Shown here in pieces: positions 9,301 to 18,285 of a stretch of DNA of 64,000 nucleotides; positions within the stretch are counted from its first letter, which is position 1, and each line of letters begins with the position of its first letter. The position numbers and the translations under genes were made by a program. Origin of the DNA: an uncultured Sunxiuqinia sp. (GTDB lineage: Bacteria > Bacteroidota > Bacteroidia > Bacteroidales > Prolixibacteraceae); NCBI RefSeq assembly GCF_947495665.1, contig NZ_CANLZV010000006.1:230633-294632 (forward strand). The letters run 5' to 3'. The notes beneath the pieces were generated by a model. The model was given only the letters and a program-made list of their open reading frames with translations, ran no database searches and was not told where the DNA came from.

Positions 9301-12300
9301 AAATTGAAACGACTGATTTTGAAGCTGCCAACATCGAATACATCGAATTCTGGATGATGGATCCTTTCGTGTACGACAAGCAAAACGGAGTTGCAGCTGA
9401 GGGAGGTGACCTGTATTTCAACCTTGGAGATATTTCGGAAGACCTGTTGAAGGATTCACGCAAATCCTTTGAAAATGGCCTGCCTGAAACTGCCGAGCTG
9501 CAGGATGTAGACACCACTGTTTGGGGACGCGTCTCCACCAAACAATCTATCGTAAATGCTTTTGCCAATGATCCGGTTTCGCGCCAATTTCAGGATATCG
9601 GTTTTGATGGCTTAAACGATGATGACGAACGCTCGTTTTTCCAAAGCTACCTACAGGCACTGGAAGGCATCCTGGCTCAAACCGCTTTAACCGAAGCCCT
9701 GAATGACCCGGCCAGTGACAACTATCATTACTATCGCGGATCTGATTTTGATGCGGAACAGGCTAGTATTCTAACACGGTACAAGAATTACAACGGGCCG
9801 GATGGCAACTCTCCCACCTCGGAGATGTCGCCTGAGTCTTACCCCACAACGGCCTCCACCATGCCCGATATTGAAGACATTAATAACGACAATACCCTGA
9901 ACGAATACGAACGCTATTTCCAGTACCGTATCAGCATTCGCCCCGAGGACATGCAACTGGGCCAAAACTTCATTACCGATATTCGGGTGGGCCAAAGTGA
10001 AGGCCCCAGCGGAGGTGTTCAGGAAGTTAACTGGTACCAGTTTAAAGTCCCTGTCAGTGCTTTTGAAAACAAGATTGACATGGACGAATTCCGCTCCATT
10101 CGCTTCATGCGGGTATTCCTTAAAGGCTTTCAGGACACCACCATTCTGCGTTTTGCAACCATGGACCTGGTACGAGCCGACTGGCGACGGTTTACCGATG
10201 AAATTGATGAAACAAGCGTGCCTCCAAGCCCGCAAACCGAATTTGAAATATCAGCAGTCAACATTGAAGAAAACAGCCGCAGAGAGCCTGTAAACTACAT
10301 TCTTCCACCGGGAATCGACCGGGTGATTGACCCGGCAAACCCACAGCTACTGCAGCTTAACGAACAGTCGCTGGTACTGAAAGTCATCGACCTGCAAATG
10401 GGCGATGTGCGGGCTGCCTACAAAACATTGGGCATGGACTTCAGGCGTTATCGTCGCCTTAAACTGGAGCTGCATGCCGAAGAAATTGATGGCTATCCGC
10501 TTAACGACGATCAGCTGCATTACTTCATCCGGTTGGGAACCGACGAAAACAACTATTACGAGTATGAAGTTCCGCTAAAACTGACCGAACCCGGCTTCTA
10601 CAATGGCGACATTGAAAGCCAGCGTTACCTGGTTTGGCCCGATGAAAACCGGATTGACATTCCGCTCGACCTGTTTACCGAAGCCAAAATGGCCCGGAAT
10701 GCCTTGTCTCGCCAAGCCGGAGCCTCTGTCAATATTTCCGATGTTTACGAGACTTCGCACCAGGGATGGAACAACAACAAAAATATTGTGAAGGTAAAAG
10801 GAACGCCCAACCTGGCTGAGGTAGGTGTCATCCTAATGGGAGTCCGTCATAAACAGCAGGGCAACCTCAACCCCGGCCCCAAATCGGTAGAGGTATGGGC
10901 CAATGAGCTCCGCTTAACCGACTTTGATGAAGAAGGTGGATGGGCTGCCAATGCCCGGGTTTCAGCCCGACTGGCCGACCTGGGATCCGTGGTGGTGGCC
11001 GGACGCACCCGTTCTTCCGGTTTCGGAAGCATTGATCAAACCATGAACGAGCGTGCCCTGGACGACTTGGTGGAATACGACATTTCATCCAACTTCGAGC
11101 TAGGCAAGTTTTTCCCCGAAAAAGCCAAAGTCCGCATTCCGCTGTATGTGGGAGTTTCCAAAAGCATCAGCAATCCCAAATACAATCCGCTGGATCCGGA
11201 TATTGAAATGAAGGATGCTGTCGATCAGCTTGATTCCCGGTCGGAACGCGACTCGCTGAAACAGATCGCTCAGGACTATGTCAGCCGCAAGAGCATTAAC
11301 TTCACGAACGTGAAGGTTGACAAGATGAGTAAGTCCGGCAAGCCCCGCCTGTATGATCCGACCAACTTCTCGGTAACCTATGCTTACAACGAGATGAAGA
11401 AACGGAACGTGAATACCGAATACAGCCTGGAAAAAAACTACCGGGGGATGTTTAGCTACAATTTCAACAATCGTCCGAAGTTGGTGGAGCCTTTCAAAAA
11501 AGTAAATTTCCTGAAAGGGAGAGCCCTTCAGCTGGTTCGGGATTTTAACTTCTACCCCATGCCTACCCAGTTGTCGTACCGCACGGACCTTTACCGGCAT
11601 TACAAAGAAGTGCAGGCCCGTAACCTGACCAATCCGAATATGATTATTCCCCGCACCTTCGACAAGGAATTTCTTTGGAACAGGTACTTCGACCTAAACT
11701 TCAACCTGACCCGGTCGCTGAAACTGGATTTCTCCTCGCAGGGAACCGCCCGCATTGATGAGCCGGCCGGGCGCATTAACCGGCGCGATGATGATTATGA
11801 GTTAAAACGAGACTCCATCATCACCAACCTGCTCAACCTGGGACGCCCCATTTTATACCATCATACGTTTAACGCTTCGTATGTGGCACCGCTCAACAAA
11901 ATTCCATTCCTGAACTGGGTAAGCGCAACCGGACGCTACCAGGCGCAGTACGACTGGTATGCGGGCCCCATTACCGACGAGTCAACCCGACTGGGGAATA
12001 CGGCCGAAAATGCCCGGGTGGCCCAGCTGAACGGACAGGTAAACATGCTTAACCTGTACAACAAAGTGTCGTTTCTGAAAGAAGTGAACCAGAAGTTTGG
12101 CTCCAGCACGCGCTCGGCACGAAGCTCGCGCAGCCGCGCTCAGGCCGCAACGCGCTCCAGAGGCAAGCAGGAAGATCCAAGATACAAGATTGTCACCTAC
12201 GAAAGTGCCCGCACCAACCTGAAAGCCAACACGGCCAAGGTAATTAACCACAAGCTGAAAACAGAAGATGTACAGGTTACTTTGGTCAACCCCACAGGAG

Positions 12301-13886
12301 GCCAGGTAGAAGGAGAAGTGGTGGTGGTTAACGAAAACCGGGTGACCGTAACCGTTCCGGATAACACCAGTCAGGTGATGGTTCGCGTAAGCGGAAAACG
12401 GGAAGTAGGCGATGGCGTGATGCTGAAAATAGCGCAATACACAGCGCGCACACTCATGAGTGTTAAAAACATTTCCGTCTCGTATTCCAGTTCCGATGGA
12501 ACCATTATGCCAGGATTCCTGCCCGAGCCCGCCTTCTTTGGTGCCGGTAATTACACACCCGACCCGGTAACCTTTGGCAACATTGGCAGCAGCAATGCGC
12601 CCGGATTCCCTTTCCTTTTTGGCTGGCAGGATGATGATTTTGCCCGCAAAGCCATCAGCAAAGGCTGGTACACCAATGATACCACCCTGAATGCGCCGTA
12701 CCGGATGAACCACAACGAAACCTTCAGCATTCGTGCCAACGTGGAGCCTATTCCCTTTCTGCGCATCGACCTGACGGCCAACCGTTCGTATTCAGAAAAC
12801 ATGCAGGAATACTATTCCTACGACCATACATCCGGAAGTTTCAGTTCCAACAGCAGAACCCTGCAAGGCAACTTCTCCATGTCCATCAACACCTGGAGTA
12901 CTGCTTTCAGCAAAATTGGCGAAGCCGAAATTCAGGAATCAGCTCCTTTTCAGGAAATGATGGACTACCGCCGAACCATTGCCTGGCGTTTGGCCGGTCA
13001 GCGCATTGCCAACCCGGCTGTGGGCTACAGCCCCGAGGCGCCGCATACCATTGCCGAAGGCTATCCGGCGGGCTACGGACCTACCTCGCAGCAGGTATTG
13101 ATTCCGGCTTTTATTGCCGCCTACACTGGTCAGGATCCGAGCAAAGTGTCACTCGATCCGTTCCCTTCCATCAAACACATGCGCCCCAACTGGCGGGTGA
13201 CCTATGATGGCCTGGTGACCAAAATTGAAGGCTTGAATAAAGTGCTCAAAACACTCAACATCAACCATGCTTACCGCTCCAGCTACAATGTGGGTTCATT
13301 CATTACCAACCTGAGCTATAATGACCAGGTGTACAATGATGGCTTTAGCTATGTGTTGAACGAATTGAGCGGCAATTTCATTGGCCGATACGACATTAAC
13401 GTGGTGAGCATCAACGAACAGTTCAGCCCGCTGATTAACATGGATGTTACCTGGCTGAATGATATGACTACCCGTGCCGAAGTGAGCCGGAGCCGCAACC
13501 TGGCGCTTAACTTTGCCAACAACCAGCTCACCGAAGTGCTGACCAACGAGTACACCTTTGGACTGGGCTACCGGTTCGAGCGCATGGACTTAATCATCAA
13601 AACCAAGCGTTCGCAAAAGGCCTATTCCAACGACCTGAATATCCGGGCCGACGTGTCGTTCCGCAAAAACAAAACCCTGATTCGCAAACTGGTAGAGGCA
13701 ACCAACCAGCTAACAGCCGGACAAAACGCCATTACCATTAAAACCACCGCCGACTACATGCTCAGCGACCGGTTCCAAATGCGCGTCTATTTCGACAAGG
13801 TCATCAACAAGCCCTTTACCTCCTTGTCATTCCCAACCTCCAACACCAACTTTGGGCTGAGCTTCCGCTTCACCTTGGCGCAGTAG
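6351..13886 (+). CDS. sprA: SprA, outer membrane translocon of the type IX secretion system
   Basis: At 2511 residues this is the largest gene in the window. It matches SprA (about 2400 residues in Flavobacterium), the giant 36-strand barrel through which T9SS cargo crosses the outer membrane and on which gliding adhesins depend. It starts TTG, 18 bp after ruvA, with a signal peptide (about residues 1-32). Family segments include QGYVEVSFGYQMN, VNYNTEATFDYENKM, VYIDDFEATKTSINL and the aromatic C-terminal barrel strand ending FTLAQ. A Ser/Arg-rich stretch at about residues 1918-1940 looks like a species-specific loop. Other T9SS genes are outside the window. Family identity is secure; gliding itself cannot be inferred. 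Confidence 0.95.
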   Translation: MKKSLTNILATVVFPGVLSMGWILSPPPTNGQTKTSNAIITDSLEIDTTGTLPYPFEDEPVFEFPDSKDSSELFLSRPSNINTEMEYDPETGEYIFYEKIGNLNYRLPKTMTLQEFVDYDFKNSIRNYWRTRGNQLDMETQGSVIPSLTVGGEAFNRIFGGNSIDIRPQGYVEVSFGYQMNAIENPAIPERLRKTPTFDFDQKIQMNVMGSIGEKMKMRVNYNTEATFDYENKMNIDYTGDEDEILKKVEAGNVSLPLNGSLITGGTNLFGVKTEMQFGKLNLTTIFSQNKGETQVIETEGGAQKSTFEIEVLDYDANRHFFLAQYFRDTYNEALAKLPVVRSSITINKIEVWVTNKSNQTNESRNILAFMDLGEHQKNIYNTVPGFQETTTRPYPENIYPFNEANNLYTEIVTSYSDIREANLINKTMQSLDAFNFKGGQDFEKVEQARKLSPSEYTVHENLGYVSLNSSLNTDEVLMVAYNYTANGKTYQVGEFSTDGIEAPQTLVMKLLKGTNLSPRYPTWKLMMKNIYSLNAYQLSKENFILDVLYQNDSGTDINYLPETNLEGHILLNVLNVDNLNTQLDPGSDGVFDYIEGITVLSSSGRIIFPVLEPFGSHLADSISDPALAEKYAYRSLYDSTKTYAEQDTKHNKFILKGSYEGSSSSEIALERMNVAQGSVKVTAGGHELQEYIDYTVDYTLGRVKIINAGLLESGTPIRISTESEDLFSVQRKTLVGTHANYAFSDNFNLGATVLHMNERPLTQKVTYGEDPISNTIWGLDVNYNTESNLLTTLVDKLPFIETKEPSSISMEAEFAQLIPGHSKVIDKEGTVYIDDFEATKTSINLKARQAWVLASTPQKQEDLFPEGNLNDDLAYGYNRAKLAWYIIDPLFLRNTSQTPSHIKGDRNQQRNHFVREVFLKEIFPDKETPTGTPTNIPVLDLAYYPNEKGPYNFDTAPSAYSAGVNSDGKLNNPESRWAGIMRKIETTDFEAANIEYIEFWMMDPFVYDKQNGVAAEGGDLYFNLGDISEDLLKDSRKSFENGLPETAELQDVDTTVWGRVSTKQSIVNAFANDPVSRQFQDIGFDGLNDDDERSFFQSYLQALEGILAQTALTEALNDPASDNYHYYRGSDFDAEQASILTRYKNYNGPDGNSPTSEMSPESYPTTASTMPDIEDINNDNTLNEYERYFQYRISIRPEDMQLGQNFITDIRVGQSEGPSGGVQEVNWYQFKVPVSAFENKIDMDEFRSIRFMRVFLKGFQDTTILRFATMDLVRADWRRFTDEIDETSVPPSPQTEFEISAVNIEENSRREPVNYILPPGIDRVIDPANPQLLQLNEQSLVLKVIDLQMGDVRAAYKTLGMDFRRYRRLKLELHAEEIDGYPLNDDQLHYFIRLGTDENNYYEYEVPLKLTEPGFYNGDIESQRYLVWPDENRIDIPLDLFTEAKMARNALSRQAGASVNISDVYETSHQGWNNNKNIVKVKGTPNLAEVGVILMGVRHKQQGNLNPGPKSVEVWANELRLTDFDEEGGWAANARVSARLADLGSVVVAGRTRSSGFGSIDQTMNERALDDLVEYDISSNFELGKFFPEKAKVRIPLYVGVSKSISNPKYNPLDPDIEMKDAVDQLDSRSERDSLKQIAQDYVSRKSINFTNVKVDKMSKSGKPRLYDPTNFSVTYAYNEMKKRNVNTEYSLEKNYRGMFSYNFNNRPKLVEPFKKVNFLKGRALQLVRDFNFYPMPTQLSYRTDLYRHYKEVQARNLTNPNMIIPRTFDKEFLWNRYFDLNFNLTRSLKLDFSSQGTARIDEPAGRINRRDDDYELKRDSIITNLLNLGRPILYHHTFNASYVAPLNKIPFLNWVSATGRYQAQYDWYAGPITDESTRLGNTAENARVAQLNGQVNMLNLYNKVSFLKEVNQKFGSSTRSARSSRSRAQAATRSRGKQEDPRYKIVTYESARTNLKANTAKVINHKLKTEDVQVTLVNPTGGQVEGEVVVVNENRVTVTVPDNTSQVMVRVSGKREVGDGVMLKIAQYTARTLMSVKNISVSYSSSDGTIMPGFLPEPAFFGAGNYTPDPVTFGNIGSSNAPGFPFLFGWQDDDFARKAISKGWYTNDTTLNAPYRMNHNETFSIRANVEPIPFLRIDLTANRSYSENMQEYYSYDHTSGSFSSNSRTLQGNFSMSINTWSTAFSKIGEAEIQESAPFQEMMDYRRTIAWRLAGQRIANPAVGYSPEAPHTIAEGYPAGYGPTSQQVLIPAFIAAYTGQDPSKVSLDPFPSIKHMRPNWRVTYDGLVTKIEGLNKVLKTLNINHAYRSSYNVGSFITNLSYNDQVYNDGFSYVLNELSGNFIGRYDINVVSINEQFSPLINMDVTWLNDMTTRAEVSRSRNLALNFANNQLTEVLTNEYTFGLGYRFERMDLIIKTKRSQKAYSNDLNIRADVSFRKNKTLIRKLVEATNQLTAGQNAITIKTTADYMLSDRFQMRVYFDKVINKPFTSLSFPTSNTNFGLSFRFTLAQ

Positions 13887-13983
13887 GGGAAAGTCAGAAA
13901 GGCTCATGGGAAGAGTGATTACATGGTCATTCAATAATTTCAGGCACTCACTTGAATCCCCTGCTTCTGAAGTATATTTTTAG

Positions 13984-13991
13984 TACTTTTG
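13984..13991 (+). promoter_or_regulatory. Putative -7 box of the U32 peptidase-family gene
   Basis: TACTTTTG matches TAnnTTTG and lies 23 bp before the ATG at 14015. The -33 region is not convincing. Confidence 0.4.
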
Positions 13992-14014
13992 CCCCCATCA
14001 ATTAAGCAACCGGG

Positions 14015-15274
14015 ATGGAAAGAAGAGATATAGAAATTATGGCGCCGGTAGGTTCCTACGAATCATTGGCCGCAGCCATTCAGGGAGGAGCTGGATCGGT
14101 TTATTTTGGGGTTGAAAAACTCAACATGCGTTCCCGTTCATCCAACAACTTCACCTTGGAAGACCTCAGGAAGATTGTGGACATCGCCACCAAGCATGGG
14201 GTTAAGACTTACCTTACGGTCAACATCATTGTGTTTGACAATGAGCTGGACAAGCTGCACGAAATTATTGATGCCGCCAAGGAAGCTGGCATTACCGCCA
14301 TCATTGCCAGCGACATTGCTGCCATTGCCTATGCCCACAGTGTAGGAGTAGAAGTGCACATTTCTACCCAGGTGAACATCACCAACATTGAAGCGGTAAA
14401 GTTCTACGCACAATATGCCGATGTGGTGGTGCTGGCACGTGAGATGAACCTCGGACGTGTTTGGGAAATCAGCAAACAAATAAAAGAACAAAACATCACC
14501 GGACCGGCAGGTAAACTCATTCAAATTGAAATGTTTGTCCACGGAGCCTTGTGCATGGCTGTTTCAGGCAAATGTTACCTAAGCCTGCAGGAGATGAATT
14601 CATCGGCCAACCGTGGAAGCTGCATGCAAACCTGTCGCCGGGCCTACACCGTAACCGACAAGGAAACCGGTGCCGAACTTGAGGTTGACAATGAATACAT
14701 CATGTCGCCCAAAGACTTAAAAACCATTCACTTTCTAAATAAATTGCTCGATGCCGGCGTTTCGGTCCTGAAGATTGAAGGGCGGGCACGTTCTCCCGAA
14801 TATGTTAAAACAGTGGTGGAATGCTACCGCGAGGCTGTTGACGCCTACTTCAACAACGAATTTACCGATGAGAAGATCAGCGCATGGGACGAATGCCTGA
14901 AAACGGTTTTCAACCGTGGTTTCTGGGATGGCTACTACCTGGGGCAACGCCTGGGCGAGTGGAGCAAGAACTACGGTTCGGTGGCCACCAAGCGTAAATT
15001 GTATTTGGGCAAGGGCATGAACTATTTCTCCAAACTGGGTGTGGCCGAATTTAAAATGGAAGCCGGCAAACTTCAGGTGGGCGATGAAATTCTGATTACC
15101 GGCCCAACCACCGGCGTGGTAGAAGCTACCGTGGAAGAAATACGTGTTGATTTAAAACCTGTTGAAGAAACCAAACGTGGCGAGCGGTTCTCCATTAAGC
15201 TGGGTCAAACCATTCGTCGTTCCGATAAATTATACAAAATAGTTCCAGCCAGTGAAGTTCATCAGCGAAAATAA
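14015..15274 (+). CDS. trhP: U32 family protein, tRNA 5-hydroxyuridine modification (TrhP-like)
   Basis: A 419-residue member of peptidase family U32 of the YegQ/TrhP type, which in E. coli is needed for prephenate-dependent hydroxylation of U34 in tRNA. It starts EIMAPVGSYESLAAAIQGGAGSVYFGV, the family's TIM-barrel opening. The conserved cysteine cluster (LCMAVSGKCYLSLQ then RGSCMQTCRR, about residues 178-212) would hold an iron-sulfur cluster. The C-terminal part (about 335-419) is the beta-barrel extension. It was historically annotated as a collagenase-like protease, but nothing here indicates proteolysis. It is monocistronic, between sprA and a large membrane protein. The exact paralogue is less certain than the family. 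Confidence 0.85.
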   Translation: MERRDIEIMAPVGSYESLAAAIQGGAGSVYFGVEKLNMRSRSSNNFTLEDLRKIVDIATKHGVKTYLTVNIIVFDNELDKLHEIIDAAKEAGITAIIASDIAAIAYAHSVGVEVHISTQVNITNIEAVKFYAQYADVVVLAREMNLGRVWEISKQIKEQNITGPAGKLIQIEMFVHGALCMAVSGKCYLSLQEMNSSANRGSCMQTCRRAYTVTDKETGAELEVDNEYIMSPKDLKTIHFLNKLLDAGVSVLKIEGRARSPEYVKTVVECYREAVDAYFNNEFTDEKISAWDECLKTVFNRGFWDGYYLGQRLGEWSKNYGSVATKRKLYLGKGMNYFSKLGVAEFKMEAGKLQVGDEILITGPTTGVVEATVEEIRVDLKPVEETKRGERFSIKLGQTIRRSDKLYKIVPASEVHQRK

Positions 15275-15365
15275 AACCGCCCGGGCAATGAAATTAAGAA
15301 TGACTGGTTAATAAGTCATCCGAAATTCAAGGCCAAAATATTTCGCCGCTGCCTGACTTTCTTGT

Positions 15366-15373
15366 TATTTTTG
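15366..15373 (+). promoter_or_regulatory. Putative -7 box
   Basis: TATTTTTG fits TAnnTTTG, with TTTC (15341-15344) 21 bp upstream as an imperfect -33 element. It precedes the ATG at 15390. Confidence 0.4.
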
Positions 15374-15389
15374 ATAAAAAAATCAGATT

Positions 15390-18143
15390 ATGCGCAAGCT
15401 CATCATACCGATTCTGCTCATTTTTGTCTTGATAGCTGCTGCTGCCTTCTTTTTGATGGAGGAGCAGTCGAAGAGCTACGACAACAACTCTTCTTTTCGT
15501 GCTATCCCAGTTAAAACGCCCTTGATTGTTGAGATTCCAGAACTGGATGCTTTGCTTGATAAAATGGATTCGCAAAACCCTTTAGTTGCCGAGCTGCAAC
15601 AGGTTAGCGAATTGGAGACCTTTTTTGCAGATGTTAAGGTGTTGAAGAGCCAGTTTGAATCCAGTGCTCCTTTTCGTAAAGTTCTGGCCGACAAGTCGGT
15701 GCTGGTAGCTTTTAATGCGGAAGGAAAGAACAATGTTGGTTGCCTGTTTGTAGCCAGCTTAAACGACCGCAAAGAGAAAGCCACGATCCTGAATTACTTC
15801 AACAACCTGCCAGCTGCTCAAAACGGAAAGATCAGCTCGCGTGAATACGATGAGGAAGAAATTTACCAGCTGAAAAACGGCGGAACAACCTTCAGCTTTG
15901 CTTTTAAAGACGGGGTGATGCTGTTTAGCCGTTATGCCCTGTTTGTGGAAGAAGCCATCCGGCAAATGACGGTGGAAAATCTGACCAACAACCAACAGTT
16001 GCAAGACTTGTACGCGACGGTCAGCTCCAACTCAGACTTTAACCTGTACATTCAGCATGATCGTTTTCCCGGTTTAGTTTCCGGCCTGGTGCCACGCGAC
16101 TTCCGCAAACAACTGAACCTGTTTGGCAGTTTTTCCGACTGGACCGAGCTGGACGTAAACATCAAAAATACCAACCTGTTGCTGAACGGCTTCAGCTTCT
16201 CCAACCCGAACAACCACAACTACTTGTCGGTATTTCGCGGCCAAAAACCCATTCGAACAGACATTACCAAAGCCCTTTCGGCCAACACCAGCCTGTTCAT
16301 CAATCTGGCCCTTGACGACCTGAGTGCATTTTACAGCAACTACGAAGAATACCTCAAAAAACAAGGTCTGTTCTATGCCCGCGAAACCCAGCTAAAAAAG
16401 CTTGAACGCTACAGCAAAGTTCCTTTCCAAACCTTGTTTACCGAGATTGCCAAAAATGAATTTGCGCTGGCCTTTGGAACAGTTACTCAGAACGATCCGG
16501 CCAACAACCGCTTTTTTATTGCCGAGGTAAAAGGACAGTCGCTTGCCCGAGAAAAACTGCTTCCAGTGCTCGAGAATTATGCCAAAGCCAACAAAACCAG
16601 CTTGCAGGAAATGCAAAGCCAGTATGAAATTCAAAACGCGAGTTCCTTTACAATTTACGAGTTTCCATTTGCCAACCTGCCGGAACTCCTTTTTGGCGAA
16701 GTTTTTTCAGGCACTGAAAGCCGCTTCCTGAGCTTCTACGACAACTACCTGATTTTTGCCGACAACAGCGCCGCATTGAAACATTATCTTCACAATCTGG
16801 TGCTTTCTGAGACACTTCAAAATGATATCCAATTTCAGAAATTTAGCGAGCAGCTGGCCAGCCGTTCTACGCTGAACAGCTACCTCAATTTCTCAAAAGC
16901 CTTTTACCTGGGGAATTACTATTTGAACGAAAAGCCCGCGCAATTGCTGAACACAAACGAACAATCTATCCGGAAGTTTCACGCACTAAGCTGGCAGCTC
17001 TCGGAAAACTCGGGCCAATTCCTGAATAACTTGTACTTGAAATATGATCCGGTTCTGAAAGAGGAACCGCAAACCGTGTGGCAAAGCAAACTGGATTCCA
17101 CCGTAGCCATTAAACCTCAGCTGGTGACCAACCACAACGATCAGGCCAACAAAGAAGTCATTATTCAAGACAACAAACATCAGCTTTGCCTGATTAACAA
17201 AGAAGGCGTAAGCCTTTGGAAAGTTCAACTTCCGGGGAAGATAATGAGTGAGATTTATCAGATAGACTACTACAAAAACGGGAAGCTCCAGTACTTATTC
17301 AATACCAAAGATAAATTGCACATCATTGACCGGGAAGGCAATAATGTGGCACGCTATCCCATCAACTTCAGATCTCCAGCCTCCAATGGGGTTGCTGTTT
17401 TCGACTATGATAGCAACCGCAACTACCGGTTCTTCATTGCTTGCGAAAATAAGCAGGTTTATGCTTACAACCATGAAGGAAAACTGGTCAAAGGCTGGGG
17501 TTTTACAGGAACCGACGGCCCCGTGACCACTCCTGTCAAACACTTCCGTGTAGGTGGCAAGGATTATTTGGTTTGCGCCGACCAATACAAAACCTATATT
17601 TTGGACCGGCGAGGCAACACACGGGTGAAAACCAGCAACAACTTTGAACATTCCGCAAACGACCTTTACCTGATACAAGCCGGGCAGGCAGCCATTGCCA
17701 CAACGGATATTAACGGGCAGGTTCATTTAGAATACTTCGATGGCACTCACGAGCTAATTAAGACCCAGAAGTTCGGCAAAAACCATTTCTTTGAAGCCGC
17801 CGACCTGAATGCCGACGGAAAAACAGACTTTATTTTTGCTGACGATAATGAGCTGTGGGCTTTTAACCACCAAGGAAAGAAGATCTTTGAACGAGAGTTT
17901 AACAGCAAAATATCGAGCAAACCCAACTATTACACCTTTGCCAATGACGACCGTAAAATCGGTGTTGTTTGCCGGGCCGAGAACCGGGTTTATCTGATAA
18001 ACGCCGATGGCAGTCTGTATGATGGGTTCCCCCTACATGGTAATACCGATTTTACCATTGGCTATTTCAATCGCGGTAATTCGTATTTCAACCTGGTAGT
18101 GGGTAACGAAGACAACAGCTTTTACAATTACCAGGTAGAATAA
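15390..18143 (+). CDS. Membrane-anchored DUF3352-like protein with C-terminal beta-propeller
   Basis: A 917-residue protein of unknown function. One N-terminal transmembrane helix (residues 2-22) anchors it with the rest outside the cytoplasm. Residues about 30-570 resemble the DUF3352-type repetitive alpha/beta fold (paired blocks of strands with DNYLIFADNSAALKHYL-like motifs). Residues about 590-917 form a propeller-like domain with repeats such as VYAYNHEGKLVKGW, TYILDRRGNTRV and DLNADGKTDFIFADDNELW; the last is an FG-GAP/VCBS-type calcium-binding blade. A long bidirectional hairpin ends the transcript. The combination suggests an envelope structural or binding role; no enzymatic motif is seen. 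Confidence 0.75.
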   Translation: MRKLIIPILLIFVLIAAAAFFLMEEQSKSYDNNSSFRAIPVKTPLIVEIPELDALLDKMDSQNPLVAELQQVSELETFFADVKVLKSQFESSAPFRKVLADKSVLVAFNAEGKNNVGCLFVASLNDRKEKATILNYFNNLPAAQNGKISSREYDEEEIYQLKNGGTTFSFAFKDGVMLFSRYALFVEEAIRQMTVENLTNNQQLQDLYATVSSNSDFNLYIQHDRFPGLVSGLVPRDFRKQLNLFGSFSDWTELDVNIKNTNLLLNGFSFSNPNNHNYLSVFRGQKPIRTDITKALSANTSLFINLALDDLSAFYSNYEEYLKKQGLFYARETQLKKLERYSKVPFQTLFTEIAKNEFALAFGTVTQNDPANNRFFIAEVKGQSLAREKLLPVLENYAKANKTSLQEMQSQYEIQNASSFTIYEFPFANLPELLFGEVFSGTESRFLSFYDNYLIFADNSAALKHYLHNLVLSETLQNDIQFQKFSEQLASRSTLNSYLNFSKAFYLGNYYLNEKPAQLLNTNEQSIRKFHALSWQLSENSGQFLNNLYLKYDPVLKEEPQTVWQSKLDSTVAIKPQLVTNHNDQANKEVIIQDNKHQLCLINKEGVSLWKVQLPGKIMSEIYQIDYYKNGKLQYLFNTKDKLHIIDREGNNVARYPINFRSPASNGVAVFDYDSNRNYRFFIACENKQVYAYNHEGKLVKGWGFTGTDGPVTTPVKHFRVGGKDYLVCADQYKTYILDRRGNTRVKTSNNFEHSANDLYLIQAGQAAIATTDINGQVHLEYFDGTHELIKTQKFGKNHFFEAADLNADGKTDFIFADDNELWAFNHQGKKIFEREFNSKISSKPNYYTFANDDRKIGVVCRAENRVYLINADGSLYDGFPLHGNTDFTIGYFNRGNSYFNLVVGNEDNSFYNYQVE

Positions 18144-18212
18144 GCTCGGCACAATATGGAATAGCTGCACACTCCCCTTCAATGCTGGCTAATTCTTAAT
18201 CACGCAGAAGAT

Positions 18213-18263
18213 ATTGCAAAAATGCCTGCATGCTTTGAAATAGCCTGCAGGCATTTTTGCAAT
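18213..18263. terminator. Strong bidirectional terminator hairpin
   Basis: An 18-bp perfect stem (left arm beginning ATTGCAAAAATGCC, right arm ending GCATTTTTGCAAT) with a 15-nt loop lies between two convergent genes. A/T runs on both flanks allow termination in both directions. Confidence 0.8.
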
Positions 18264-18285
18264 TTATCTATTTGTGAAGCCGATC

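Noticed and set aside
11982..12713. 243-residue antisense open frame inside sprA
   Set aside because: No start context or protein-like pattern; sprA reads through intact.
15302..15319. A further GGTTAAT in a TGACT...AGTCA dyad
   Set aside because: A single heptamer is expected by chance at this frequency and it lacks the paired spacing of the 40.9-kb array.
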